64,000 bases of DNA from positions 39,588,501-39,652,500 of the forward strand of contig JALMGJ010000008.1 in the NCBI GenBank assembly GCA_023362775.1. Direction: 5' to 3'. The translations under genes and the position numbers were made by a program. The notes beneath the pieces were generated by a model. The model was not told the DNA's origin, ran no database searches, and worked only from the letters and a program-made list of their open reading frames with translations. This stretch comes from Charina bottae (Eukaryota > Chordata > Lepidosauria > Squamata > Charinaidae). Positions 26,085 through 55,465 of the stretch are shown here, piece by piece (position 1 is the first letter of the stretch; every line of letters starts with the position of its first letter).

Positions 26085-27684
26085 TAAAGACAAGACATGC
26101 ACCACAAGGCAACAATCCTACATTGACGTTGACTACATCGGCAACATGGAGCCACTCTCCATTAGCATCCAGAATGGGAAAGGATTTATAAACTTAATAC
26201 ATGAGAATTTTAATGCCATATCTGACTTTTCCATCATGGATTGTAAAGTGTGATTCTCAGGGTCAGCCACTCATCGGTGTGTAACACCAAGACCTTTCCA
26301 CCTGGAACACAACAGCAAGGCTGATTCTAACATCCTCCTCAAACACTGGAAGGGCTGCCCATCACATACGTACGGAGGACATCAAATTAGGGATTAGATT
26401 AGGTTTTGTGCGCTTGTTCCATTGTAAGACTCCAGGCAGCATAGATTAGATTCTCTGGTCATCCAGCCAAACCGGGACGTTCTTTACATCTTATGGCTTC
26501 AGTACTTTGTCCAGCTTTGCAGTTGTTACAACAAGTCTCTTATTTCCAAGCAAGGACACAACTCCAAAATATCTTGGTCAGATGGAAAAAATAATGGCAT
26601 TAGCCTCATTCAGTATGACTTGGGATGGTTCCCCTTTCATCCATAGTGAAAAGGGGCAAGGTTTTGCGAGGCAGGACACTACTTATAGCCGAGCATAAAT
26701 GTGGAGCATGCTGAAGAGACAAACACTTCCATTTTGGCTTGCTGAAACACCCAGGAGCCTTGAAAAAATCAATCAAAAGAAAGGAAAAGGTGCTGACACC
26801 GAGACATGCTTACCATTCTTGAAGTGCTGTACATACAAGGAACAAGTGGCACTGCTTGTGCCAGTGAAGTCACAAACAATTGGGTCTCCATTACCACCTT
26901 CAAGCCCCATATCTAAAGTACTAACCTGCAGGATTTAGATTGCATTTTTCCATCAACTTGATCCCAAGAAAGCACCACTTTCCCCAGGTAAGTACAACAG
27001 CCTTTGAGCAATCATGCAGTTCTTCCGTAACACAGGATCAATCATGCCTTCCACATGCAGACATACTCAGCTGGCAGGTCTTTTCTCCTAGCTTACATGT
27101 TTGATTTAACAGTGCCTGCACTGATTTCCTTCTCTTTTCAAGACAAATGATCCAGAGAGTTCAGTTTGCAACATTTGCAAAGAATCGACCTAATAGTCTG
27201 ATTTCACCTATGATCATTCCGAACAAGAATGAAGAACAGAAAACAAGAGTTTAAAAAACTTGCAATGAAGCATAACGCTAATAAAAAATGAGCTTGAAGT
27301 AGCACACAAGACACATTCCATAAGGAAAGCCTCCAGTGCTGGCCCCTTTGAAGTGAACGGGAGGTGTGATTTGCACCCCACTGGTTGACCTCAAAAAGGC
27401 TTCATGCTGGAGAACCTTCTTTGAATTGTACCTCTTGAATCCTCCATTCACAATTCCAAAGAAAGTAAGTCAACAACTAGAGGGCTTTATGACTGCTCGG
27501 GCTGAAGTACGGTCACAGAACTAGCAATTTTCCATCAGGTTCAATTTTGTGTCATCAGGGAAGTCAACCGTCCAATATTTCTCTTTCCAAGACTCTTATC
27601 AAGAACGACAATAAATGGCAAGGAGAATTTTCTCAGCTGCCTCTCCGTCTTTCCCCCCCCCTTCCTTAGTCCCAGATGCATATC
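26085..27684 (-). other. ENOPH1: Probable ENOPH1 3' UTR
   Basis: Repeat-poor sequence directly after the ENOPH1 stop, with no coding frame. Extent is inferred from the minus-strand AATAAA at 26084-26079. Confidence 0.5.
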
Positions 27685-39376
<11,692 letters not shown>

Positions 39377-39379
39377 GTC

Positions 39380-40560
39380 CCCCGCTGGAAACTGCGGCGC
39401 GCGCTCCCAGGGGCATACGCGAGCGGAATCCCGGATCCGGGCAGGGGCGCCTCGAAACCTCCCGAGCAGCTTCAGATGCGAGCTCAGGCAGCGGCGCTCC
39501 CACGACACGCGCAGAAGAGGGGCGCACTCCGCGAGCACGAGCGGAGGGAGGAGACCCACGTGGCTGGAAGCGGAGCCGCCGCAGCATCCGGATTGTGGAG
39601 CTCTGATTGGTGGCCAAAAATGGGGGGGGGGGAAGAAAGGTGGGGGTCTGTAATCGGCTATGCAGGCGGAGAGGGGAAAAAGAAAAAGTCTGGGAGGCTG
39701 GAAGTAGGTGGCCGGTGGCCGCCAGCGCTCGGCTGCAGGCTGCGTAACTGCACGTTTGCCTAGTTCTTCCTTAGCTTTGCACGTTTGCTCAGACTTAAGC
39801 CCCGGTCGGGGTTGCAGGAAAGCGGGCGTTAGCATGCATGCCTATAATTGCACGTGGCTCCGAGTGCAAACCTCGGGGAAGCGCAAGCGGCTTTTTCGCG
39901 CCCAAGGAGGCGGTGCGTAGGACAAGGATTTGTTCCTTCGCGCCCGGGACTTACGGACTAAAAAAAGGCTGCAAAGTTCCCGGGTTTTAGAGCGGAGTAA
40001 GGGCAGTCTCCCAGTCTGCGGCGCCATGAGAAGATGATCCCGAGGCGTTTGCAGTGGTGAAAGGGAGGGGGAAACGGGCGTGCGATTTTTGGACCTCCGT
40101 CGTATCTGAGCTAGACTTTGGGCTCTTGTGCTGATTTTCCCTGGGACAAAAGGGGTTCGAAGCGGTTCGGGGAAGGACCATTTTCCGAACTTGGTGTAAG
40201 AGCCTGCGCGTGAACGTACACACCCCGAACGACCATGTTGTGTAAGAGAGACGAGCGGCCATTTTCCCACTGCGTGTGTGCCCAATGGATCAAGCAATCG
40301 GCGAAGGCGTCAGCGTGCTGCGGAGCTGGCGCCGTTTCTCGCAGGAAAGGCCGTTATTAAAAGTTGCGCGCGGATATTGCGGACCCCCCGTAACTTTGCT
40401 TCGCGCTGCAACTTCCCCAATGGCCTGGGTGGCTGGGTGAGTGTGGGACCCGGAGAATTGGTCCAACGCATCTGAAGGGCGCTTGGTTGGGCAAGGAAGC
40501 CCCGTGGGCGATAAGAGCCCAAATAGCTGACATCAGCCTTTTAGGCGGTGAGAATTGGAG
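39380..40560 (-). promoter_or_regulatory. ENOPH1: ENOPH1 CpG-island promoter and 5' UTR
   Basis: GC- and CpG-rich stretch overlapping exon 1. A CCAAT box in ENOPH1 orientation (plus text 'ctctgattggtgg' at about 39601-39613) lies about 230 bp upstream of the ATG. No TATA box seen. The exact start site is unknown. No divergent gene on the plus strand is recognisable. Confidence 0.7.
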
Positions 40561-41177
40561 GCTTCCCTGCGCATCCTTTAAATCCGGCCTTCTGGGGCGC
40601 AGTTTACCTTGCAGTTCTCCCCAAGTCTAATACATCTAAAGCAGACACTTGTCAATGCAGCAGGGAGGCTATTTTAGGCTCTAAAATTCATGTTCCCTTC
40701 CTCTTTTAAAACGGTATGGAAATGCCTATCGCTTGCTACTTCAGTATGGGGTAATCTAACGGTGCTGGGTTTGGGGGCCCACCTAAACTCATTCTGATGC
40801 CTTCAGGATGCTTGCCCCACACCCTGCCCTCAAAGCAGCCATCATAATTACCAGGCGTACCTGTGGACAGCAAGGTACCCACAACACTCCCTTGGGCCCC
40901 TGCCAGATCCCTGCCCTGACTGAGTTCAGAATTTAGATTCTTTTCATTGAAAAAAGGAAAATAGGAAATGGGCGTGCTTCAAAACCAAACGTCAGCCTCT
41001 GGCATCCTTTTGATTTCCAGTAATGACCCTGTATTGGCCCCCCTAGGAATTCTTAGGAAATGAAAAAGTGGGGTCTGCTTGGAAGGGTGCCCGCCTGCTC
41101 AGAATAAAAGGGAAAAAAATGAACTGAGGAAGCCAACAGTGGCAAGGACCAACTTACCAGTTTGCCTTCTGGAAACG

Positions 41178-41640
41178 GTATTTATTTATTTATCACATTT
41201 CTTCACCACCTATCTCCTTACAAATGACTCTGGGTGGTTTACAAGCGAATTAAAACAACAAAAGAATAAAATATCATTAAACGATACATTATAAAGTATA
41301 AATATACAAATATACAAAAGACACTAAAATATAAAATGTAAAAACCAAGATGGTGATAAAATTCCCCAGGGCCGCATCAAGGTGCCAACCACCACCACGA
41401 CAGACTGTCCCCCCTCTCACCCCAAGCGAGGTGGCATAGCCAAGTTTTGAACCCCTTTCAGAAGGCCGGGAGAGTGGGGGCCTGCCTTACCTCTGGGGGT
41501 AACTTATTCCAGAGGGTGGGGGCTATGGCAGAGAAGGCCTGCCTGAGGTTATGCCTGCCACTGTGATGGTGAAAAACAGCCCTGGCATTATGGCAGTGAG
41601 TTAAAAGCCCCCAGCATGGCCTTAAAATTCCAAACGTGCC
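41178..41640 (-). repeat. LINE 3' UTR fragment (L2-like), reverse
   Basis: (TATT)n followed by 'tcttcaccacctatctcc', 'gactctgggtggtttacaag', then 'cagaaggccgggagagtggg' and 'ttattccagagggtggggg'. This is a well-kept reversed LINE 3' UTR, related to the one at 3990. Confidence 0.65.
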
Positions 41641-43900
41641 TACTTGTGATAGGTTGAAGATCCTTGCTTTCCTAGGTATAATCTAACATTTTGTCTCTCT
41701 GAAAGCCAAAAAAGCATAAAGGCAAAGCGTGCTTTTTTTAGGGGTATGGACCAGACATTCAGAGATATACTGCTTTTGAATAAGGTTTCACGCAGTGATT
41801 ATTTCTAATATTGAGCCTCTGTCTGGTGAATTGCTGTAGCCATAAACCCTCTCTTAATCATGCTGCATTAACTTCAGCTATAACATTTGTAACTTTAATA
41901 AATATGATATTTGCAGCTGCTGTGATGTGATTCAGTGTTTGTAGTCTTTTTCAAAATGCACATCAACAGTTTGGCTAAAAAAAAAGGGGCATTTGGTGAT
42001 TTTATTTTTTGGGTGGTTCCACACACTATACAATGGAATTTTCTATACGTTTTCTGTAATTCTCTGGAGCAGTCATCCCCAACCAGGGACCATCCAAACG
42101 TGGATGAGCACAGCCATGCAGGCTGGGTCTAGGATTGTGTAGGGATGATGGAAATTGAAATCCAACATATTTGGAAAGCACCAGGGTATAGAAATGGCTC
42201 TAGAGAATGCATATTTAACATCATCTTGCCTTTTCTTTCTTCAAATCTTCAGTTTTGCTTAAGAAATTTGGGATCCATTTAAAAAAATTGTAATATGTGC
42301 ATCACATTCCCTTATTAGACTACATATGTCTATTTTTCTAATTTCATTTCATTCCCTCCCTGTTCTCTCTTGCTGTTTTAAACAATATTTTTCTTTATTT
42401 TTGTTTTATTGCCATTTGATTGTTGTGAGCCGCCCAGAGTTGTTGAGAGTCGAGCAGCATACAAGTTTAATAAATTATTATTAATAATAATATTTTGGAA
42501 AAAAACAATGCTACCTGCTTCCTTCAAAAGCACAGGCTGCATAAGCCACAACCACAAATTGTGTCCACTGATAATCTATAGCCACTCCTCCTGAGTAGAG
42601 TGTGACATTTTCTTCTAAATACTCTCTCCAAAGGCCTGGGTTTTCCCACGCTTCTGTAGGGGGAAGGAGTTGGTGCGTCAATTTGTCATTTCTCCAAGGA
42701 GAACAGTTATGTGTGAGACAGCCAACGCCTGTTATAGAATATAATGCAGACCAATAACTCCTAGGCCCTTGGTTATTTGTCAGCCAACTGTAGTACAGAA
42801 CTAATTTAAAAGCTACTACAAACACTTGTTTAATAAGAACAGGTTAACATTAGTTTAAATAAATCCATAAACATTAAATCACTTGGAAAATTGGGTGCCA
42901 TAAAATTATCTTTCAGCACACCTAGAGTTCAAAGGAGATATATAGATTTTCAAAGAAGTAGACATGTTATCGCTTGGAAATAACGCCAGTCAGTACAGAT
43001 GCAAAGTAAACCTTGACATTTTTTTCTGAAATTAGAAGATACATCCTTGTACCATAACATTTGGTCTGTGATTATCTTTGTTAGACTTTCAAAATAGGGC
43101 GCCTATTATATGGCCTACAACTGCAGTTGTATCAGGCAATCAATGATTATAGTAAAAAAAGATTTAAAAACAAAGAAAGCTGTGGAAAAGAGAAAATGCG
43201 TCCTTGAGCAAATAGAGTATCTGTCAAATGATTCCTCCTCTAACCAACAGAGAATTCTCTTCACGATTAGGCAGTTTATAAACTAAACCCAAACAAACAA
43301 AAACCCTCAAAAGATCGTGATCGCAAGAGCTCCTACAACAGTTAGTGGTATAAAAAAAAAAGTGGGAGAAGGAGTAAAGCAGAAAACCAAAAGTGAAGGG
43401 ATAAACCAGGTCTGAATCTTAGGAGTTCATGCTCCTTCATCCAGAGCCTAGCTTAAGAAACAGATTCTAGACAAAATCCTATTTTTGAGCCAATACCTGT
43501 CCGCTCCTTTCAACGCAGCCCAACGCAAGGGCCCGTTAGCGGCCGTTGTGTTCACAAGTTACGCCCAACGCACGTGGTGCGGTCCCTGACCCGCTCCCAT
43601 GCCTGCACACGTGTAGCCTACGTGCTTTGGGGGTTCCTGGTGAAAGCCATGCTCAGCCCAGGGCCATGTTCGCCCATGCTTTGTCACATTCGGTGGGTTA
43701 GAATTGGGCAAGAGAGGATGGCCCAAATTCAGGAACCCGTGCTTGAGAGGGCACGGGGATCCAGAGTTTCAGTTCTAGGTAAAGAGAAGCGTCCCAGAGG
43801 CGCGTTGGGCTCTCCAAGACATAAAGCCACTTCCCTTCCGCCACAGGCAGCCCCGCGGACTCCCGAAATTCCTCCACCCGCCGCCGCTCCTTCAGAAGCC
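41641..43900. other. Intergenic between ENOPH1 and HNRNPDL
   Basis: No gene seen. A LINE 3' tail occurs at 42418-42480 ('gtgagccgcccagagttgtt', then AT repeats). 42060-42185 resembles a decayed foldback unit ('tccccaaccaggg', 'gaaattgaaatccaac'). Confidence 0.45.
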
Positions 43901-43924
43901 GCATTGCGCCTGCGCCGCTGGAGC

Positions 43925-44085
43925 GCGCTGATTGGCTGAGGGGATTCCTATATAAACGCAGCGCAAGCTCTGCCCGGATCTCTTGTTACGGCCGCCATTT
44001 TAATACTCGGGTCGGACCGCGAACTCAATCCTTTTTCTTGTGTCTGTGCGCGCGCTTTTTTTCCCCCCCTCGGCCAGTTCCCGCT
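43925..44085 (+). promoter_or_regulatory. HNRNPDL: HNRNPDL core promoter and 5' UTR
   Basis: A reverse CCAAT box (ATTGG, 43931-43935) is followed by a TATA box (TATATAAA, 43949-43956). The start site is expected near 43980, giving a 5' UTR of about 105 nt. Just downstream, GCCGCCATTTT (43990-44000) matches a YY1 site in a position typical for YY1 at start sites. The surrounding region is a CpG island reaching into intron 1. Confidence 0.75.
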
Positions 44086-49937
<5,852 letters not shown>

Positions 49938-51395
49938 AGAAATATTTGGGAAGAAACAGGTGTGTATTGGGTGAATGTGTCACCTCCCATACGTCTAATC
50001 TAATTTAAAGATCAATAGACAAATAAATAAAAAATCACTTCTTGGATAGCTTGGCTTTTTAAAAAAATTAAAACTTGTGTGAATGTCTGTTAAACTTTCT
50101 GTTTTAAGTGTCTATAGATCTTTAACTCTGTAAAAGGTGATTCGTCGTCCTTAGTATGTCAGAGAAACATAAGAGTTTTTCTGCTTACATTTTTTGTGTG
50201 CCAGGTGGTGTAGACGAATAATTAAACTTAATAGAAGTGTTAACCAACAGGTAAAGTACTGAAATGGGTACAACTTAAGCAAAACAAGATTGTTGTCTTC
50301 TAACTCTGACATTATACCTTGTTTGTACCCGCCAGCGGGAACTTCCTTGCAGGCCGTGTGTCACCCTGACCACGTCTATCTCTGGGGGTCGCACGTTGCA
50401 GGCAGAGCGCAAGGCATACACCAGAAAACGCTGTCCTGTGGTATGGTCTCTTCCAACTTCATGTACCAGCGTAAAGATTAAAGTGGAAAACTTCAGACTT
50501 TGGCTTCTTTTTAAAAATCTTTGAAGATTTAAGTGTCTTAACTTAACTTAAAATGGTTTTTTACAGGAGTTAAAGTGCATAAATGCCTTTACAGCTTAAT
50601 CATTTTTGGCCTTCTGTTTAGTGTTGTATATCAATTGTGGACCTCATTTTAAGTGTTCGTTCTTTAAGATTTAATGCTTGCTTTTTTCTTTTATAGCTAT
50701 TAGTGAAATCTACAAACCAAAACGAACTTTTAAATCTGGGAACATTAAAGATCATGTGCAAATAGCAGTTTCTATTTTAACCACCTGGCTAACAATAATT
50801 TTCCTTGGTGTATTGCCACTTTCTATTTTCATTAGCAGTTGAAGCTATGAAAGATTCTTCCACAGCTTGGTTTCTAGTAAACCAAGAACTACTTTGCCGA
50901 GTTTCTACAGTTCTTTGACATAGCTCCATCGTTTGAGCTGAACTGGTACAACCGGGATGTAAAGTGTAATTGGGTTATCAAAAGTATTTCATGTTGACAG
51001 ATGCATATGATCTTTAACAGTGAAGCAAGGAATAAATAGAGGACTTAAAGCAGTTCATGAAAATGGACCTTTTAAAAATTCTTCTGAATGTTGCACAGGT
51101 CTCATAATGATTTTGTCTTGGTTTTGTAGGTAGAGACTACAGCAAAGCCATCTTGCAGAACTTAAAGGACTGACTGGAGGGTGGTCTTCGTGACATGAGA
51201 TTGTTTTGTAAAAGACTTTTAGTGTATGACACAGCAGTGTCTGACTGTACATAGTGACTGGCTAGTTTTCTTTATGGTTTTTACTTTTTTGTCCTTTTGT
51301 CATCTGTGTTACAATGCCAATGTGGTTCTTGTGTTTATACAATTTTATTTGTATAATTTCTTGTTGAATGACTCAAATAAAAACTTACCTTCTGT
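49938..51395 (+). promoter_or_regulatory. HNRNPDL: HNRNPDL 3' UTR with candidate regulated splicing
   Basis: The donor at 49960 can join to acceptors TTGCAG (exon from 50353), TTTACAG (from 50567) or the strong pyrimidine-rich TTTTATAG (from 50697). A GC-richer island at 50325-50480 stands out from AT-rich flanks and has candidate donors (GTATGG at 50441, GTAAAG at 50471), so a cassette exon is likely. Mammalian HNRNPDL is known to autoregulate through a 3' UTR cassette exon that triggers nonsense-mediated decay. The exact exon limits here are inferred. Confidence 0.65.
51376..51381 (+). terminator. HNRNPDL: HNRNPDL polyadenylation signal
   Basis: AATAAA followed by a GT-rich stretch ('tctgtgactgttgattttg'), the usual layout of a cleavage site. 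Other AATAAA copies at 50022-50031 lie in the 3' UTR intron. Confidence 0.7.
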
Positions 51396-52760
51396 GACTG
51401 TTGATTTTGAGGGTGCACTCTAGGCACTGCTGTATAGAAGCAGAGGTAAACAACTTTCGAGGCTCCACTGCCATGCTTCCTACGGATGCTGGGACTTGCG
51501 GGTCAGCAGCATTGGAGTGCCGTGTTATGGATATGTACCTGGACTAGAGAATTGCAGTGCGGAGGCTGCAAATATATAATGATTTTTCAAGACAGTAGTG
51601 TCCTGTGTTGTAATGCCTTATGATTTGTTATAATTTTGTTAACCGCCGGGAATCTTCAGAAGTCACAGTATAGAAATATTGTTAATAACAAATAAATTTC
51701 CATGCATTGAAATGACCACTTTGTGATCACATGAAAATAGAAGCAAACACAAGCCTTAATACAGTATGTAGTCATCAACTTTGTAAGATGTTGACTGCTA
51801 AATAATTAAGCCTTTTTACAGCTTGTAATTGAGAATATATTTAGAATGTACTGCCAACTAGGCCTTCTTTGTTGTCTCTATCTCAAAGGTTATGCTGCTA
51901 AAATGTGACTGTAAAACCAATTCATGGAAGCAGGATAGTGGGTGTTTCTGGATAAGTAAGATTAGAGCACTTTCATCACTATGAAAGCAGCACAATTAGG
52001 ATTGCTAGTTTTCTGCAATATTTTTATTTTGTTGGTTGAAAAAATGTTTTTAAGATCAGATTATCTGAAAATAATTGGGCTGGGCAAATCTTTCAACAAA
52101 GGAAAATACAGCCTAGATTATGCAGACATACCTAAATGCGTAAATAAGGATAGGCTTTTACATTTTTTTTAAGATTGGGGAAATTACATAATTTTCACTT
52201 TCCTAAATAGAACATTTAATAGGATTTTGTGAAATGACGAAATGTTAAAATTAAGTTATTTTATAACATATATTACAGATACAGATATAATTTTACTTAT
52301 TGTTATAAAGATACAGAAATTTAGTGTAGTTGGGAAAGTTTGCATATTGAAATAGCATTAAGAATCAGCAGTTTCTACACTTAACTACTTCATTCAGGTT
52401 TAAAGGCCAATTTTTGTCAGTAACCTTAAGAGTGACTTTTACACATTTTTTTTGTTGTATTGTTTGCCCAGAAAATGGCAAGAACTGGCTGATGTTGGCT
52501 AATCTTAGAAAGCTAACTAGTTGAACCTGATCAATAGTTTGGTAGACTACCAGGGAACCTCAGAACTTGACTGGGAAGTAAAGAAAAAAATAGTTACATT
52601 TTCTTATTGTTTCAAGAAAATTCCACAGATACATCCAAGAAACCAGGATTTGAGCTTGACTCAAAGGGGGCTTCGTTTTTATGAGCTGTTTGCTCTTAAA
52701 AAAAAGCAAGTGATCCTTAAAAAAATAAATAAAAACACCTGAAGCAGGATTATAAAATAT
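51396..52760. other. Intergenic HNRNPDL-HNRNPD, left part
   Basis: No gene. A LINE 3' tail remnant ('gttaaccgccgggaatctt', AT tail) lies at 51640-51700. The rest is AT-rich and unassigned. Confidence 0.5.
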
Positions 52761-52774
52761 ATTGGCCAACTTTA

Positions 52775-53058
52775 GGAAAGGAAAGGTTCCCCTGTGCAAG
52801 CACCGAGACATGTGACCCCTGGGGAGACGCGGCTTTCACTACGTTTTCCTGGCAGACTCTAGAGCGGGGTGGCTTGCCATTGCCTTTCCCAGTCGTGATT
52901 ACCTTTCCCCCAGCAAGCTGGGTACTCCTTTTACCGACCTCGGAAGGATGGAAGGCTGAGTCGACCCAAGAACCAGCTTCCACTGGGATCGAACTCGGGT
53001 TGTGGGGAGAGTTTCGGTTGCAATACTGCCACCTACCACTGTGCCACATGCGGCTTTT
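52775..53058 (-). mobile_element. tRNA SINE (second family), reverse, with 14-bp TSD
   Basis: Starts 'ggaaaggaaaggttcccctg', body 'ccgacctcggaaggatggaa' and 'aggctgagtcgaccc', then a tRNA head with B box 'gggatcgaactcggg' and 'taccactgtgccac'. Flanks attggccaacttta (52761-52774) and attaggcaacttta (53059-53072) agree at 12 of 14. Confidence 0.85.
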
Positions 53059-53242
53059 ATTAGGCAACTTTACTGGGTTCATTTTTGGCCAATTTGAGGC
53101 CCAGGTGAGTTTATTTTAAAATTCAACTATGTTTCAGGAACAATTGCAGCAAATTGGTCTTTCTATTATAGAAAAAAGGATTATGAACTTGACTATTTAC
53201 TCTTGCTGATAAATTAACATTTCACTTGCATAAGTAGCTGAT

Positions 53243-53563
53243 TAAAAAGGTAAAGGTTCCTCCCCCACACAGTTGTGCAGTTGTGTCTGACTCTAGGGGG
53301 TGGTGCTCGTCTTCGTTTGTTAGCCGAAGAGTCAGCGCTGTCCAAAGACGCTTCCAGAGTCGTGGCCGGCATGACATGCGTGGAACGCTGTTACCTACCC
53401 ACCGAAGTGGTACTCATTTATCTACTTGCATTTGCATGCTTTCGAATTGCTAGGTTGGCAAGACCTGGGGCGAGTGTGGGAGCTCACTCAGTCACATGGG
53501 GCTAGGGTCTCGAACTTGAGATCTTCCGAAAGCCTGGCATCTTACCTGCTGAGCCACCCCCCC
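53243..53563 (-). mobile_element. Sauria-type tRNA SINE, reverse, with exact 13-bp TSD
   Basis: 'aaaaaggtaaaggttcc' to 'ctgctgagccacc'. The duplication ataagtagctgat is exact (53230-53242 and 53564-53576). The B box is damaged by a small deletion ('gggtctcgaacttgag'). Confidence 0.93.
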
Positions 53564-53833
53564 ATAAGTAGCTGATCAAATGAGGACAAATATGTCCCTA
53601 GAATGAAACGGCAGAAAAGACAAACTTTGTGCAATGCTTGTATTTAAGAATAGAACAAAGCACAACTAATTTTTTTTAATATTCATTGGTTTCAGTATGA
53701 ATAAAACTAAAAACTCCAAAATATGAGAAGATTTGGCTCATATTTCAAAATCTGGTTGGAAATGAAAAGGGTGGTCAAATTAGAGCCACTGAATTCTCGG
53801 AACTGGGATGTCAAATGGATTTAAGTGCTGTAT

Positions 53834-54073
53834 CAGAGCTTTCCAAACTGTCGTGACACAAAGTGTGTCGCCACACACAGTGGTGTCGCCACACAACCCA
53901 GAAGGGGCAGCGCTTCCAGGTTTTCCCGCGGTGACACCAACTGCAGCATGCAAAACCCAAAAGCGCAGCAACGCTTCCGGGTTTTTGCGCGCTGCCGCAC
54001 TTCCGGGTTTTCCCGCGGCGACACACCAACACCAGTTGGTGTGTCGCCGCGGGAAAAACTTTGGAAAGCCCTG
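53834..54073 (+). mobile_element. Non-autonomous hAT, family A, copy A4
   Basis: Ends CAGAGCTTTCCAAACTGTCG and AACTTTGGAAAGCCCTG. Flanks tgctgtat and tgctatat agree at 7 of 8. Subterminal GTGTCGCC repeats; inside, 'cttccgggtttt' repeats rich in CpG. Confidence 0.9.
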
Positions 54074-54736
54074 TGCTATATCTACTGATGAATATTGCAG
54101 ATAATTGTTCTTGTTTTTTTTTTAAAAAAAAAAGATTTGCTAGGAGCAATAGTTGAAGAGACCTCCAAATAGTTTATTTTTCTGATGCTCCCGTTTGTGT
54201 GTACTTTCGATTTTGGATTTTTCTCTAAAATAGTAGTTTTGGGACATCTGTCATAGAAAGACTGTTGTCTCTTGGAGATTGTGGTTGACTTCGAGAGGCC
54301 ATTTAAAGGCCGCCAAACATTTTGGACTAACTACTGCCTCAATCAGCATGATTCATGGTGAGGGACTGTAGTACTTTAAAACACCCAAAAGGTGGCATGT
54401 TGCCTGATCTTGGTCTCTCCAGTTCCCTACTTAGTGAGGAAATGCTATATGCCTCGCAGTTCAAAGTTTCTAATTGGAGGCTTTGTTTTTGGATCCTCTG
54501 TTGTTCTATCCAGTCCCCTAGAAGGTGGATATGTCAAGGGTTGGTTTTTATTAGCAAACATGCAACTTTATAGGCTGCTTAAGAGTCGGTTTGAAATTTT
54601 GTTTTTTACAGCAGAGGAGTGATCTCTTTCTGTGGACTTTTCTCTAGAAATCAGAAGCGACTACAACGTGCATGCACATAATGGCAGTATTTCTGAGTCT
54701 TAAAGAGACAACACCCCCAATCTTTATATCTCTTAA

Positions 54737-54869
54737 CAGTTTCTCAACCTTGGTAACTTGGAAGATGTGTGGACTTCAGCTCCCAGAATTCTCCAGCTAG
54801 TATGCTGGCTGGGGAATTCTGGGAGGTGAAATCCACACATCTACAAGCTGCCAAGGTTGAGAAACACCG
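54737..54869. mobile_element. Foldback hAT MITE (family C), copy C6
   Basis: CAGTTTCTCAACCTTGG left end, complement at the right, arms moderately diverged. No clear duplication remains. About 300 bp upstream of the HNRNPD promoter. Confidence 0.85.
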
Positions 54870-54989
54870 CACTAGAGAAACTAAAAAGTGAGAAGCGTGT
54901 AGAAAACGGGCAATTTGGAACACGAGAGAGACCCATGGCACCTCTGTTCGAGTCTGCGCGAAAGTGCCGCTCTAGCAATCTGCCTCTAT

Positions 54990-55262
54990 GATGCACTAAC
55001 CAATAAGCGCGCGGAGAGGAAATGCGCGCGAGGAAACTGGGCCCTTGCTCACGTGACCGCGCCGCCGCATTCTTTCCGTCAGCCATTTTAGATCGGAATC
55101 AGCGAGGCGGCGCCATTAAAGTGCGAGAAAGGAGGAAATAAGCGGGAGCCCGCTCTTTCTCGTAGCCGGAGCCCAGGCCCTCGTGGATCCCGCCTTTCCC
55201 GCAGAGCGGCATATATTCCCCCCACCTCGAGACCGGCCAGGCGAGTCTGCACGGCGGCCCCC
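54990..55262 (+). promoter_or_regulatory. HNRNPD: HNRNPD CpG-island promoter and 5' UTR
   Basis: GC-rich, with CACGTGAC (55050-55057) and 'ttccgtcagccattttag' (55074-55091), then 'cggcgccattaaag'. The GCCATTTT at about 55082 resembles the YY1-like site in the HNRNPDL 5' UTR. No TATA box. The start site is probably near 55075-55090. Confidence 0.7.
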
Positions 55263-55465
55263 ATGTCGGACGAGCAGTTCGTCGGAGATGAAGCTGTGGC
55301 GGAGGCTTCGGAGGAATCTGAGCAGCTGGAAGGGATCGTGGCCCCCGGCGGCAACGGCGCGGAAGGGGCCGAGGGAGGAGGAGGAGGAGAAGGCGGAGGG
55401 GGCGGCGGCTCAGGCGAATCGGAGGGAGCCAAAATCGACGCGAGCAAGAACGAGGAGGATGAAGG
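55263..55465 (+). CDS. HNRNPD: HNRNPD coding exon 1
   Basis: 67 codons plus two bases, donor [26 protein letters not shown] at the start, a Gly/Glu tract, then [16 protein letters not shown]. The Met is the first in frame after the 5' UTR and matches the MSEEQF start of other vertebrates. Confidence 0.95.
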
